Shown in pieces: positions 35,149-44,291 of a DNA stretch of 64,000 bases. The stretch is from positions 1 to 64,000 of the forward strand of contig CAZHED010000034.1 of the NCBI GenBank assembly GCA_964531095.1. The letters are read 5' to 3'. Numbering within the stretch: position 1 is the first letter of the stretch; each line of letters starts with the position of its first letter. The stretch comes from Palsa-1150 sp964531095. GTDB taxonomy: Bacteria > Myxococcota_A > Polyangia > Polyangiales > Polyangiaceae. The notes below the pieces were generated by a model that worked only from the letters and a program-made list of their open reading frames with translations, did not search any database and was not told the origin of the DNA. Both the position numbers and the translations under genes were made by a program.

Positions 35149-37170
35149 ATGCCCTCCGCGCGTGACGTTCTCGGGCCCGGCTCGTCGCTGTCGCGCGCGC
35201 TCGCCGGCTGGGAGCTTCGCGACGGGCAGCTTGCGATGGCCGAGGCGGTCGAGCGCGCGCTCGTGCAGGAGCGCCACCTTTTCGTCGAGGCGGGCACGGG
35301 CACCGGCAAAACGCTCGCGTACCTCGTGCCGGCCATTCTCAGCGGGCGCAAGATCATCGTCTCGACGGCGACCCGAGCGCTCCAGGAGCAAATCTTCAGC
35401 AACGACCTTCCGCTCGTTGCCGAGGCGCTGGGCGCGCATGGCGTGCGCTTTCGCGCGTCTCTGATGAAGGGGCTCGCCAACTATCTGTGCCGGCGTCGCT
35501 ACGAGGAGGCCCGCACCAGCGGCGACCACGCCGGCGACCGGAACTTCGCCCGCATCGTCGACTGGTTGGAACGCACCGAGACAGGCGACCGCGCCGAGCT
35601 CGCCGACCTCGCAGACGACGCGAGCGCTTGGCGCGAAGTCGCGTCGTCCAGTGAGACCAGAATCGGCTCGGGCTGCGACCACTTCGAGCGGTGCTTCGTG
35701 ACGCGTATGCGTCGCGAGGCGGAAGACGCGCAGATCATCGTGGTCAACCACCACTTGTTTCTTGCGGACCTCGCCCTTCGCACCGGTCCGCGTGGCGCTC
35801 ACGCGAGCGTTCTTCCCGCGTACGACGCAGTCGTGTTCGACGAGGCGCACCAAATCGAAGATGTCGCCACCGACTTCTTCGGCGTCCGGATCTCGAGCGC
35901 GCGTGTCGAGTCGCTCGCCCGTGACGCCGAGCGATCTTTCGCGGGGGTCAACGCGCTCGAGGCCCTCAAGAATGGACCGGTTCGCAGCACGCTCGATGGG
36001 ATGCGGGAGTCGGGGCGTGCATTCTTCGCGACGCTCGCTCAAGGAGCGCTCCCCGGGGACGCTCGACGGATCCTCTCGGCGGTCTCGGACGCTCTGCGCG
36101 CTGCGCATGGCGCGCTGGATCTGCGCCTCGAAGCGCTGGAGGCGATCACGCGCGCGCGCCGCGAGGAGCCGCTGCTGCTCATCGCGCGCCGCACGACCGA
36201 CCTGCGCGACGACCTGCGGGGGGTGCTCGCGGGAGTCCAGGCGACCGATGACGGCGAGATCTCCGACGTCGTCCGATGGATCGATGTGCGCCCGCGGAGC
36301 GTGTCGCTCGGGGCCAGCCCGGTGGACGTGGGAGCTACGCTGCGCGCGCGCCTTTTCGATCGCGTTCCCACGGTCATCGCCACAAGCGCGACGCTGGCCA
36401 CGGCCAACCGCTTTCACTTCGCCAAGGCGCGCCTCGGTGCGCCGCCGGACGCCGACGAGCTCGTCGTCGCGTCTCCGTTCGACTTCGCCTCCCGCGCAGC
36501 GCTCTACATCGCCGGCGATCTGCCGGACCCTGCCGATCCCGCGTTCGACCAGGCCGCCGTCGATCGAATCACCGAGCTCTTGGCGATGACCGGCGGCGGC
36601 GCGTTCATCCTCTGCACGTCGGTTCGCGCGATGACGTCGATACACCGGCGTCTCGCCGGCCGGATCGATCTGCCGTTGCTCGTTCAGGGAGAGCGTCCCA
36701 AACACGTGCTCCTGTCGCGCTTTCGATCGAGCGGTCGCGCGGTGCTCGTTGCCACCATGAGCTTTTGGGAGGGCGTCGACGTGCCCGGCTGGGCCCTCCG
36801 CTTGGTGGTCCTCGACAAGATTCCCTTCGCGCCGCCGAACGACCCCGTCGTCGCGGCCCGCTGTGCGCGCATCGACCGCGAAGGGGGCAGCGGTTTCGCG
36901 CAATACTCGGTGCCGGCCGCGGCGATGACGCTGAAGCAAGGCTTCGGGCGTCTGATTCGCTCGCAGCGCGATGCGGGGATCGTCGCCATCCTGGACCGGC
37001 GCATCACGCGCCGCGGCTACGGGCGCATGCTCCTTGCCAGCTTGCCTCCCGCCCGGCGAGTAGGGGACTTGGCCGAGCTCGCGGCGTTCTGGCGCGGCGT
37101 TGCTTCGGAGATGGATCCCGCGGTGGCCCCCACCACCCCCGCCGTCGACACCCCGGGTGAGGCGTGGTAA
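35149..37170 (+). CDS. DinG/XPD-like DNA helicase lacking one Fe-S cysteine
   Basis: 673 residues, superfamily 2 helicase of the DinG/YoaA type, which unwinds forked or R-loop DNA in repair. Walker A AGTGTGKT at 48-55, DEAH box at 231-234, motif III-VI segments TVIATSATL, SFWEGVDVPG and QGFGRLIRS. DinG relatives hold a 4Fe-4S cluster with four cysteines. Here I see Cys114 (NYLCRRRY), Cys176 and Cys182 (GSGCDHFERCF), but the position five before Cys176 is Arg171, encoded by the locally rare AGA. The cluster may be absent, altered or three-ligand. It is 12 bp ahead of eno. Confidence 0.9.
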   Translation: MPSARDVLGPGSSLSRALAGWELRDGQLAMAEAVERALVQERHLFVEAGTGTGKTLAYLVPAILSGRKIIVSTATRALQEQIFSNDLPLVAEALGAHGVRFRASLMKGLANYLCRRRYEEARTSGDHAGDRNFARIVDWLERTETGDRAELADLADDASAWREVASSSETRIGSGCDHFERCFVTRMRREAEDAQIIVVNHHLFLADLALRTGPRGAHASVLPAYDAVVFDEAHQIEDVATDFFGVRISSARVESLARDAERSFAGVNALEALKNGPVRSTLDGMRESGRAFFATLAQGALPGDARRILSAVSDALRAAHGALDLRLEALEAITRARREEPLLLIARRTTDLRDDLRGVLAGVQATDDGEISDVVRWIDVRPRSVSLGASPVDVGATLRARLFDRVPTVIATSATLATANRFHFAKARLGAPPDADELVVASPFDFASRAALYIAGDLPDPADPAFDQAAVDRITELLAMTGGGAFILCTSVRAMTSIHRRLAGRIDLPLLVQGERPKHVLLSRFRSSGRAVLVATMSFWEGVDVPGWALRLVVLDKIPFAPPNDPVVAARCARIDREGGSGFAQYSVPAAAMTLKQGFGRLIRSQRDAGIVAILDRRITRRGYGRMLLASLPPARRVGDLAELAAFWRGVASEMDPAVAPTTPAVDTPGEAW

Positions 37171-37182
37171 ACGCGGGCCGCT

Positions 37183-38460
37183 ATGACCGAAATCAACGCC
37201 GTCTTCGCGCGCTCGATCCTCGACTCGCGCGGCAACCCCACTGTCGAAGTAGAAGTCCAGACCGACTCCGGTCACGGACGGGCCGCCGTCCCGAGCGGAG
37301 CGTCCACCGGCGAGCACGAAGCGCTCGAGCTTCGCGACAACGACAAGAAGCGCTGGATGGGCAAGGGGGTCGACAAGGCCGTCGACAACGTCAATACGAC
37401 GCTCGGACCGTCGATCCTCGGTCTGGACTCCCTCGATCAAAGCGCCGTCGATCGCGTGCTTCTCGAAGCGGACGGCACTCCCAACAAAGGCAAGCTGGGT
37501 GCGAACGCCATTCTCGGCGTGTCGATGGCCGTCGCGCGTGCGGCTGCGGATTCGGTGGATCTGCCACTCTGGCGATACCTCGGCGGCGTGCAAGCGCGTG
37601 TCCTGCCGACGCCGCTGATGAACATCGTGAACGGCGGCGTACACGCCGACAGTGGCCTCGAGATTCAGGAGTTCATGGTGGTACCGGCAGGGATCGGCTC
37701 CTTCGGCGAGGCGCTCCGCGCCGGGACCGAGATCTTCCACACGCTCAAGAAGCTCTTGAAGGACAAGGGGTATACGGTAGCGGTCGGGGACGAAGGGGGC
37801 TTCGCGCCGAAGCTCAGCTCGAACGAGGAGGCCGTTCAATTCGTGGTCCGCGCGATCGAAGAGGCCGGGTACAAGCCGGGCAAAGACGTATTCGTCGCTC
37901 TCGACTGCGCCGCGAGTGAATTTTACGACAAGAAGACTTCGAAGTACACGTTCGACAAGAAAAGCATCACGCGCGAAGAGCTCGTCGGTATCTACGAACA
38001 CCTCTCCACGAAGTATCCGATCATCTCGATCGAGGACGGATGCGCCGAGGACGATTGGGACGGCTGGAAGCTTCTTACGCAGCGCGTAGGCAGCCGTATT
38101 CAGCTGGTTGGAGACGACTTGTTCGTCACCAATGTCGAGCGCCTGCGCCGCGGTATCGAGAGTGGAACGGCAAACGCAATCCTCATCAAGCTAAACCAGA
38201 TCGGCTCGCTCAGCGAGACCCTCGACTGCATCCGCGTCGCCACCGAGAATGGGTATCGCTCGATCATCAGCCATCGGTCCGGCGAAACGGAAGACGCGTT
38301 CATCGCCGACTTGGCGGTGGGGACCAACGCCGGACAGATCAAGACGGGCAGCCTGTCGAGGTCTGACCGCGTGGCCAAGTACAACCAACTCTTGCGTATC
38401 GGGTCGGAGCTCGGCGGGGCCGCCAGCTACGCCGGGAAGAGCCCGTTTGCGCGAAGATGA
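37183..38460 (+). CDS. eno: Enolase
   Basis: 425 residues, standard length. It converts 2-phosphoglycerate to phosphoenolpyruvate in glycolysis. Visible signatures: SILDSRGNPTVEVEV, VPSGASTGEHEA, catalytic Glu204 in VGDEGGFAP, metal ligands in ALDCAASEF and SIEDGCAEDDW, catalytic lysine in LIKLNQIGSL, and SHRSGETED. It follows the helicase closely, and the DUF362 gene begins 39 bp later. Confidence 0.98.
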   Translation: MTEINAVFARSILDSRGNPTVEVEVQTDSGHGRAAVPSGASTGEHEALELRDNDKKRWMGKGVDKAVDNVNTTLGPSILGLDSLDQSAVDRVLLEADGTPNKGKLGANAILGVSMAVARAAADSVDLPLWRYLGGVQARVLPTPLMNIVNGGVHADSGLEIQEFMVVPAGIGSFGEALRAGTEIFHTLKKLLKDKGYTVAVGDEGGFAPKLSSNEEAVQFVVRAIEEAGYKPGKDVFVALDCAASEFYDKKTSKYTFDKKSITREELVGIYEHLSTKYPIISIEDGCAEDDWDGWKLLTQRVGSRIQLVGDDLFVTNVERLRRGIESGTANAILIKLNQIGSLSETLDCIRVATENGYRSIISHRSGETEDAFIADLAVGTNAGQIKTGSLSRSDRVAKYNQLLRIGSELGGAASYAGKSPFARR

Positions 38461-38499
38461 TTGTTGGTGCACGCTCCCTCTTCGTAGAGGTGTGAGCTC

Positions 38500-39660
38500 A
38501 TGGCTAAGTCGAAGGTCGCGGTTCTGAAGTGCAAACCGGAGACGGTGCTTGCCGACGTCGAGCGACTCTGCGAGCTCGCGGGGATGAAGCAGGCCCTGTC
38601 TCCCGGTCGCACGACGATCTTGAAAGACAATATATCGTGGCACTACCCGTTTCCGAGCGCGAATACGACGCCCTGGCAAATGGAGGGAACGATCCAGGCG
38701 CTCCGCGGCTCCGGCTACGCGGACATAACGTGCGTCCAAAACAAGACCGTGGTGACGAATGCGTTCAAGGGGGAGGACCTGAATCACTATCTACCTCTCT
38801 TCAAGAAATACGGCGTTCCGGTCCTATATAACTTCAAAGACGCCGACATGAAGTGGGCGGTCTACCGACCCAAGGCGCGGATGCACGTTCTCAATCGCGT
38901 CTTCCCCGAGGGGATCCAAATCCCAGACTATTTCTTCGGCAAGAACATCGTCCACCTGCCGACGGTCAAGTGCCACATCTACACCACCACGACCGGGGCA
39001 ATGAAGAACGCGTTCGGCGGGCTTCTCGCCACCAAGCGCCATTACACGCATACGTGGATCCACCGCACGCTCGTCGACCTTCTGGCCATCCAGAAGGAAA
39101 TCCACGCCGGCCTCTTTGCAATCATGGACGGGACGACCGCCGGCAACGGCCCAGGGCCGCGGACGATGATCCCTGTGGTGAAGGACTACATGCTCGCGAG
39201 CGCGGATCAGGTGGCGATCGACGCGGTGGCCGCCAAGATGATGGGTTTCGATCCGATGACGATCGAGTACATCAAAGTCGCTCATGACGACGGGCTCGGC
39301 GTCGGTGACCCGCGCGACATCGAGATCGTTGGCGACGACATCGGCGGCGAAAACTGGGGCTTTTACGTCGGGGACAACCTCGCGAGCCACGCCGGCGACA
39401 TGCTCTGGTTCGGGCCGCTGAAGAGTCTCCAGAAGGTGCTGTTCCACACGCCGCTCGTGAACGCGTTCATTTTCGCGAGCGAGGCCTATCACGATTATTA
39501 CCGCTGGCCGCTCAAAGACCGGCACACGTTCGAGACGTGGAAGAAGGAGACCGCGTGGGGGCGCCTCTTCGAGGCCTACGGGCGCGGCGAGAGTGATCGG
39601 ATTGCGCGGCCACGCGGAGCGGGGACGAACGGGGCGCGCGTCGAAGCCTCCGCCGAATGA
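38500..39660 (+). CDS. DUF362 domain protein
   Basis: 386 residues of the DUF362 family, typically found with or without ferredoxin domains; none is fused here. The family signatures are LKDNISWHYPFP, NIVHLPTVKCH, GAMKNAFGGLLATKRHYTH and MDGTTAGNGPGPR. The biochemical role is not established. GAGGTG lies 7-12 bases before the ATG. The last 25 residues are low-complexity. It lies between eno and gmd. Confidence 0.85.
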   Translation: MAKSKVAVLKCKPETVLADVERLCELAGMKQALSPGRTTILKDNISWHYPFPSANTTPWQMEGTIQALRGSGYADITCVQNKTVVTNAFKGEDLNHYLPLFKKYGVPVLYNFKDADMKWAVYRPKARMHVLNRVFPEGIQIPDYFFGKNIVHLPTVKCHIYTTTTGAMKNAFGGLLATKRHYTHTWIHRTLVDLLAIQKEIHAGLFAIMDGTTAGNGPGPRTMIPVVKDYMLASADQVAIDAVAAKMMGFDPMTIEYIKVAHDDGLGVGDPRDIEIVGDDIGGENWGFYVGDNLASHAGDMLWFGPLKSLQKVLFHTPLVNAFIFASEAYHDYYRWPLKDRHTFETWKKETAWGRLFEAYGRGESDRIARPRGAGTNGARVEASAE

Positions 39661-39732
39661 GGCGGGGGCCACGAAGACTCTGCGTTCGCATGGGCGTGAA
39701 CGAGCACTGCGTTTCTGCTAACACTTTGAGTC

Positions 39733-40776
39733 GTGAAGCGAGCTCTGGTTACTGGCGTGACCGGCCAAGATGGGTCGTACCTGTGCGAGCTGCTACTCGC
39801 GAAGGGCTACGAGGTTCACGGCATCGTTCGCCGCGCGAGCACGTTCAACACGGAGCGGATCGACCACCTGTACCGCGACCCGCATGACGCAGAGGTGCGC
39901 CTCTTCTTGCATCATGGTGACCTCGCCGACGGCACGAGCTTGCGCCGCATCCTCGAAAAGGTGCTCCCCGACGAGGTCTACAACCTTGGCGCGCAGTCGC
40001 ACGTTCGTGTCTCGTTCGACCAACCCGAATACACGGCTGATGCGGTCGCCACGGGGACGCTGCGCCTGCTCGAAGCCGTCCGCGACTACACCGCCCGTTC
40101 CAGCCATGGCGTCCGTTTCTATCAGGCCAGCTCATCGGAGATGTTCGGCGCCGCCCCGCCGCCGCAAAAGGAGTCGACGCCGTTTCACCCGCGCAGTCCG
40201 TACGCCGTAAGCAAAGTCGCGGCCCATTGGTACGCATTGAACTATCGCGAGGCTTACGGCACCTTCATTTCGAGCGGGATTCTCTTCAATCATGAATCGC
40301 CGCGACGGGGTGAAACCTTCGTTTCGCGCAAGGTCACGCGCGCGGTTGCCCGGATCAAGCTCGGGCTCCAAGACAAGCTCTTTCTGGGCAATCTGGACGC
40401 GCGACGCGATTGGGGTTTTGCAGGCGACTATGTCGAAGCGATGTGGCTCATGTTGCAACAGGAACGGCCGGACGATTACGTCGTCGCTACGGGCGAATCG
40501 CATTCGGTGCGGGAGCTGGCGGAGACCGCATTCGGCCATGTGGGACTCGACTGGAACGAACACGTGAAGGTCGATCCCCGGTACTTTCGTCCTTCCGAGG
40601 TCGACCACCTGTGCGGCGACGCGACCAAGGCGCGAACGAAGCTCGGATGGTCGCCACGAGTGGGGTTCGTCAGCCTCGTCAAGATGATGGTGGATCACGA
40701 TCTCGAGCTTGCGCGACAAGAGGAGACCCTGCGAGCCGCCGGCCACGTGCCTCTCTCGCGACAGGGCGGTGAATGA
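39733..40776 (+). CDS. gmd: GDP-mannose 4,6-dehydratase
   Basis: 347 residues from a GTG start. An extended SDR that makes GDP-4-keto-6-deoxymannose. NADP motif GVTGQDGSYL at 8-17, RRAS for NADP choice, catalytic SSSEMFG near 133-139 and Tyr157/Lys161 in SPYAVSK, and the substrate motif FNHESPRRGETFVSRK. Its stop overlaps the next start by ATGA, so the two steps of GDP-fucose synthesis are translated together. Confidence 0.97.
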   Translation: MKRALVTGVTGQDGSYLCELLLAKGYEVHGIVRRASTFNTERIDHLYRDPHDAEVRLFLHHGDLADGTSLRRILEKVLPDEVYNLGAQSHVRVSFDQPEYTADAVATGTLRLLEAVRDYTARSSHGVRFYQASSSEMFGAAPPPQKESTPFHPRSPYAVSKVAAHWYALNYREAYGTFISSGILFNHESPRRGETFVSRKVTRAVARIKLGLQDKLFLGNLDARRDWGFAGDYVEAMWLMLQQERPDDYVVATGESHSVRELAETAFGHVGLDWNEHVKVDPRYFRPSEVDHLCGDATKARTKLGWSPRVGFVSLVKMMVDHDLELARQEETLRAAGHVPLSRQGGE

Positions 40777-41705
40777 ACAAGGGCGACCGAATTTTCGTCG
40801 CGGGGCATCGGGGCTTGGTGGGCTCCGCGATCGTGCGGAAGCTCCGCGCCGACGGCTACGAGAACCTTGTCTTGAGCGCACATGGTGAGCTCGACTTGCG
40901 GCGCCAGGAGGCGGTCGAGCGCTTCTTCGCGGCGGAACGCCCCGACTACGTGTTCATGGCAGCGGCGCGGGTCGGTGGAATCCTCGCGAACAATCGATTT
41001 CGGGGAGACTTCATTCGCGACAATCTTCTCATCCAGACGAACGTGATCGACGCGGCGTATAGGCACGGGGCGAGGAAGCTTCTTTTTCTCGGCTCGTCGT
41101 GCATCTACCCGAAGCTCGCGCCCCAGCCGATCAAGGAAGAATACCTGCTTTCCGGCCCTCTCGAGCCGACCAACCAGCCGTACGCGATCGCCAAGATCGC
41201 GGGCGTGGAGATGGTCAGTGCGTATCGCGATCAGTACGGGTTTCACGGTATCAGCGTGATGCCGACGAATCTGTACGGGCCGAACGACAACTTCGATCCG
41301 CAGACGTCGCACGCGCTTGCGGCGCTGATTCGTCGCTTTTGTGAGGCCGAGCGAGCGAAGGCGCCCGAGGTCGTGGTCTGGGGCACGGGCGTTACGCGGC
41401 GCGAGTACCTTCACGTGGACGACTTGGCCGACGCCTGTGCCTTCCTGATGCGCGAGTACGACCAGCGCGAGCTACTGAACGTCGGCGTCGGCGAGGACCT
41501 CACGATCCGCGAGCTGGCCGAGCTGGTCGGTGACGTCGTCGGATACCGCGGAGCGATTCGCCTCGACCCGAGCAAGCCCGAAGGCACGCCGCGCAAGCTC
41601 CTCGACGTCTCCCGTATTCATGCCCTGGGGTGGCGGGCGCGGATTCCCCTCCGCGACGGCATCGCCGCGACATACCGATGGTACGCCGAGCACACTCCGG
41701 CGTGA
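40773..41705 (+). CDS. fcl: GDP-L-fucose synthase
   Basis: 310 residues. It epimerises and reduces the gmd product to GDP-L-fucose. NADP motif GHRGLVGSA at 11-19, AAARVGGI, catalytic Cys110 in GSSCIYP, Tyr137/Lys141 in QPYAIAKIAG and NLYGPNDNFD. With gmd it is a complete two-gene pathway for fucose or related sugars in surface polysaccharide. It is convergent with kamD, with only one base between stops. Confidence 0.97.
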   Translation: MNKGDRIFVAGHRGLVGSAIVRKLRADGYENLVLSAHGELDLRRQEAVERFFAAERPDYVFMAAARVGGILANNRFRGDFIRDNLLIQTNVIDAAYRHGARKLLFLGSSCIYPKLAPQPIKEEYLLSGPLEPTNQPYAIAKIAGVEMVSAYRDQYGFHGISVMPTNLYGPNDNFDPQTSHALAALIRRFCEAERAKAPEVVVWGTGVTRREYLHVDDLADACAFLMREYDQRELLNVGVGEDLTIRELAELVGDVVGYRGAIRLDPSKPEGTPRKLLDVSRIHALGWRARIPLRDGIAATYRWYAEHTPA

Positions 41706-41706
41706 A

Positions 41707-43257
41707 TCACGGGTCTCGTTCGAGCGCGTCGAGCAGCGGGTTGACGTAGTCTTTGGCCCGATCGACGACCCCCGTGAAGCCTTTGCCGCCGGTTCGTGTG
41801 CGCTTGACGTCGGCGAACGCGCCGCGCGCGATGGCCTCCCAAATCGACTCTCGCTCCACCTCCTCCAACAAAGTGAGTGCCTCGTCCAGCACGGCGATTG
41901 CGCGCCGAGCCACGATCCCGTCGGGTTTGAACTCGATCTCGTCACCGAGGTGCTTGCATGCCCCGAACACGTATCGGGTCGCTTTGAGAGAAAGGTAGCG
42001 GTCCATCAGAAGGGGATTGTGGATGGCCTCGCTGAACATCCCGAGAAGCTCGATGGTCTGCTTGGTGGTAATCCCCACGACGTCGAACATTGCGTCGTGG
42101 ACGTGGGCGAAAAATATGTCGCCCGTTTTGTGCTTCGTCGGCGGCATCCACTTGATCGGATGGCGGTCGAAGATCTGCCGAACGAGCTGCGCTTGAGCAA
42201 GCTCGAGCAAGAACGAGTCCTCCAGCCACGGGTCGATTTCGTAGGCGTGCCCCAGGCCCATTTGGCCTTCTCGCAGCCCGGCCTTGCGCGACAGCGCTTC
42301 GTTGATGAACTGGCTGGCGAGAACCGTATGAGCTTTCTCCACGGCGTCCGCCGTCGTCAGGTAGTTGTCTTCCCCCGTATTGATGACGATCCCCGCTCGC
42401 GCGATGAACCGTCGCGATACGTATTGGTCGACGAAAGTGCGGCACATGTTGATGTCGCGAAACAAGATGCCGTACATGGCGTCGTTGAGGAGCATGTCGA
42501 GACGTTCGACGGCGGCCATCCAGGCGATTTCGGTCATGCAAAGCCCCGACGAATAGTTCGTCTGTTGAATGTAACGCCCGTGCGCCGCCGTCGCCTCGTC
42601 GAGGGCGCGACGGATGATTCGGAAGTTCTCTTGGGTGGCGAAGGTGCCTCCGTATCCCTCGGTCGTCGCCCCGTGCGGGACGTAGTCGAGAAGCGACTGC
42701 GCTGTCGCGCGAATGACGGCCACGATGTCTGCCCCAGCGTACGCGACCGCCTTGGCTTGCACGGCATCGTCGTGGATGTTGCCGGTTGCGACGATGACGT
42801 ACTTGTGTGGCGTCGGGCCGGGAGGAAGGCGACTCTTCAACGCATCGCGTTCCGCCCGTGCCCGGTCGATTCGAGCGAGCGCAGCGTCCGTGTGCTCGCG
42901 CAGCACGGCGCGGACGACTTCCGCGTCCGGTCCACCTGTGCCCGGGTCGAGGTCCGGGGCGAACGCTAGGCGCTCTGCCGCGTCTTGGACACTGGCCGCG
43001 CCCGCGCGGAGCGCCCGCCCGAGGAAGAAGGCGATTCCTCGGCCGAGAAGGCCGGCGTCCCGGTAGCGGTCGACAGCCACGTTGACGAGTGGGACGCCCT
43101 GGTCGTCGATGCCTTCCGCGCCGTATGCGCGAAGGATGGTCCGCTCGACGCCGACCGTCGTGTGCGCGTCGATGTAGCGCTGCACGTCCCCGCTGATCTC
43201 GGCAGCGAGCTCGCGGCATCGCGCGACTTTGGCGCCGTCAACCGGAACCGTGGCCAT
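41707..43257 (-). CDS. kamD: Lysine 5,6-aminomutase alpha subunit, orphan
   Basis: 516 residues. The alpha subunit of D-ornithine/lysine aminomutases is a TIM barrel that holds adenosylcobalamin and PLP at the interface with the beta subunit; the enzyme moves the terminal amino group by one carbon. Matching segments include YIQQTNYSSGLCMTEIAWM, MLNDAMYGILFRDINM, INTGEDNYLTTADAVE, ASQFINEALS and MPPTKHKTGDIF. The beta subunit (kamE), which supplies the PLP lysine and B12-binding domain, is not adjacent nor anywhere in the window. Start at ATG 43257. Confidence 0.92.
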   Translation of the reverse strand: MATVPVDGAKVARCRELAAEISGDVQRYIDAHTTVGVERTILRAYGAEGIDDQGVPLVNVAVDRYRDAGLLGRGIAFFLGRALRAGAASVQDAAERLAFAPDLDPGTGGPDAEVVRAVLREHTDAALARIDRARAERDALKSRLPPGPTPHKYVIVATGNIHDDAVQAKAVAYAGADIVAVIRATAQSLLDYVPHGATTEGYGGTFATQENFRIIRRALDEATAAHGRYIQQTNYSSGLCMTEIAWMAAVERLDMLLNDAMYGILFRDINMCRTFVDQYVSRRFIARAGIVINTGEDNYLTTADAVEKAHTVLASQFINEALSRKAGLREGQMGLGHAYEIDPWLEDSFLLELAQAQLVRQIFDRHPIKWMPPTKHKTGDIFFAHVHDAMFDVVGITTKQTIELLGMFSEAIHNPLLMDRYLSLKATRYVFGACKHLGDEIEFKPDGIVARRAIAVLDEALTLLEEVERESIWEAIARGAFADVKRTRTGGKGFTGVVDRAKDYVNPLLDALERDP

Positions 43258-43373
43258 CAGACGGCAATCTAGCCGCCCTACGGGAAGGCGGGGAGAGGGA
43301 TCGACACGGACCGCCGCGGCGGCCGTTCGGCACGCCCGGCCCGGCATTCCCGCATGGTACCGTCGCGTCTCGC

Positions 43374-44291
43374 ATGACCTTGCGCCCAAGCCACGCGCTC
43401 GCGGAGCGAACTGTCGATGAGCTCGCGATCATTGATGAGCCATCGTTTCGGCCGATCGCGGTTTACGCGGACCTGAAAGAGATTCTACGCCGAGACAACT
43501 ATGTGTTTCGAGTCCTCTCCGACCGATCCGCGGCGCGCTGGGATCGAGCCCTCTTCTTGAACCTCACCTACTGGGACGTTGGCGCGGGCGACGTTCTCGA
43601 CGACCAGCGCGTCGCAGCGGATGTGGTGGCGCATGCAGCCTGGCATCACCTCGCTGCCATCGCGCTTCCGGCCAGGTCCCAGTCCGTAGAGGCTCTTTTT
43701 TTAGGGGAGTCGATCGCCAGCGCGTTCGACATCTATCTGGTCGGCCGGCTTCTCGGTCGTGCTCGACGTTCGTCGTTCCTCGAGACGCAGGTGCCCGCGA
43801 TGGCCGAGTCGGCGAAAGCGGCGGGTCTCGGCGCGCGCGCCTTCGAGGCCCTGCTCCGAGGGGTCGCGGCCGATCCGGAGGGGTCTTTCGGGCAGCTGCG
43901 CCAGTTGCTCTACGACGCGACGTGCGCGCTCGTCGCTTGCCGCGACGCCACCGAGGCGATAAACGCGCTCGCCCGATTCGAGGCACATCGTTTCGGGCCG
44001 CTGCTCCATCACTATGAGCTATCCAATTGGGTCCTCTACGCGCGCGCCCACGCCAGAGGCGGGATCAAGGACGTGCACGCCCGAGCCATCGCTGGCGCCC
44101 TCGCGCGCCATCCGTCGCCCCTCACGTGGCTCACGTCGCAATGGGTCGCGCCGAGACTTGCCGCCTCCGTCGGCGCGCAGCATGAAGGGGAGCCGGCCGG
44201 CTCGGCCCCAGCGAATCGTGTTAGGAGGGCGGCGTCTTTCGGTCGGGACCGAGCGAGGCCGCCGCCCGGCGGAAAGACGCCGCCCCACTAG
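43374..44291 (+). CDS. Conserved hypothetical protein
   Basis: 305 residues, cytoplasmic, mostly alpha-helical, not recognised. A HAAWHHLAA segment near residue 88 could bind a metal but is not a standard HExxH. It is divergent from kamD (116 bp apart), which hints at a link. The last 35 residues are encoded by the inverted repeat at 44227-44285 and are unlikely to be functional protein. It overlaps the ECF gene stop by 4 bp. Confidence 0.65.
   Translation: MTLRPSHALAERTVDELAIIDEPSFRPIAVYADLKEILRRDNYVFRVLSDRSAARWDRALFLNLTYWDVGAGDVLDDQRVAADVVAHAAWHHLAAIALPARSQSVEALFLGESIASAFDIYLVGRLLGRARRSSFLETQVPAMAESAKAAGLGARAFEALLRGVAADPEGSFGQLRQLLYDATCALVACRDATEAINALARFEAHRFGPLLHHYELSNWVLYARAHARGGIKDVHARAIAGALARHPSPLTWLTSQWVAPRLAASVGAQHEGEPAGSAPANRVRRAASFGRDRARPPPGGKTPPH
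44227..44285. terminator. Inverted repeat between convergent genes
   Basis: GGGCGGCGTCTTTC (44227-44240) and GAAAGACGCCGCCC (44272-44285) are perfect 14-bp complements around a 31-nt loop that itself holds GGTCGGGACC. There is no clear T tract, but position between two converging 3' ends fits a bidirectional terminator. Confidence 0.6.

Noticed and set aside
35107..38001. 964-codon minus-strand open frame across dinG and eno
   Set aside because: It lies antisense to two clear enzyme genes and crosses their boundary; it has the Arg/Val/Asp-rich make-up of GC-rich shadow frames and no domain.
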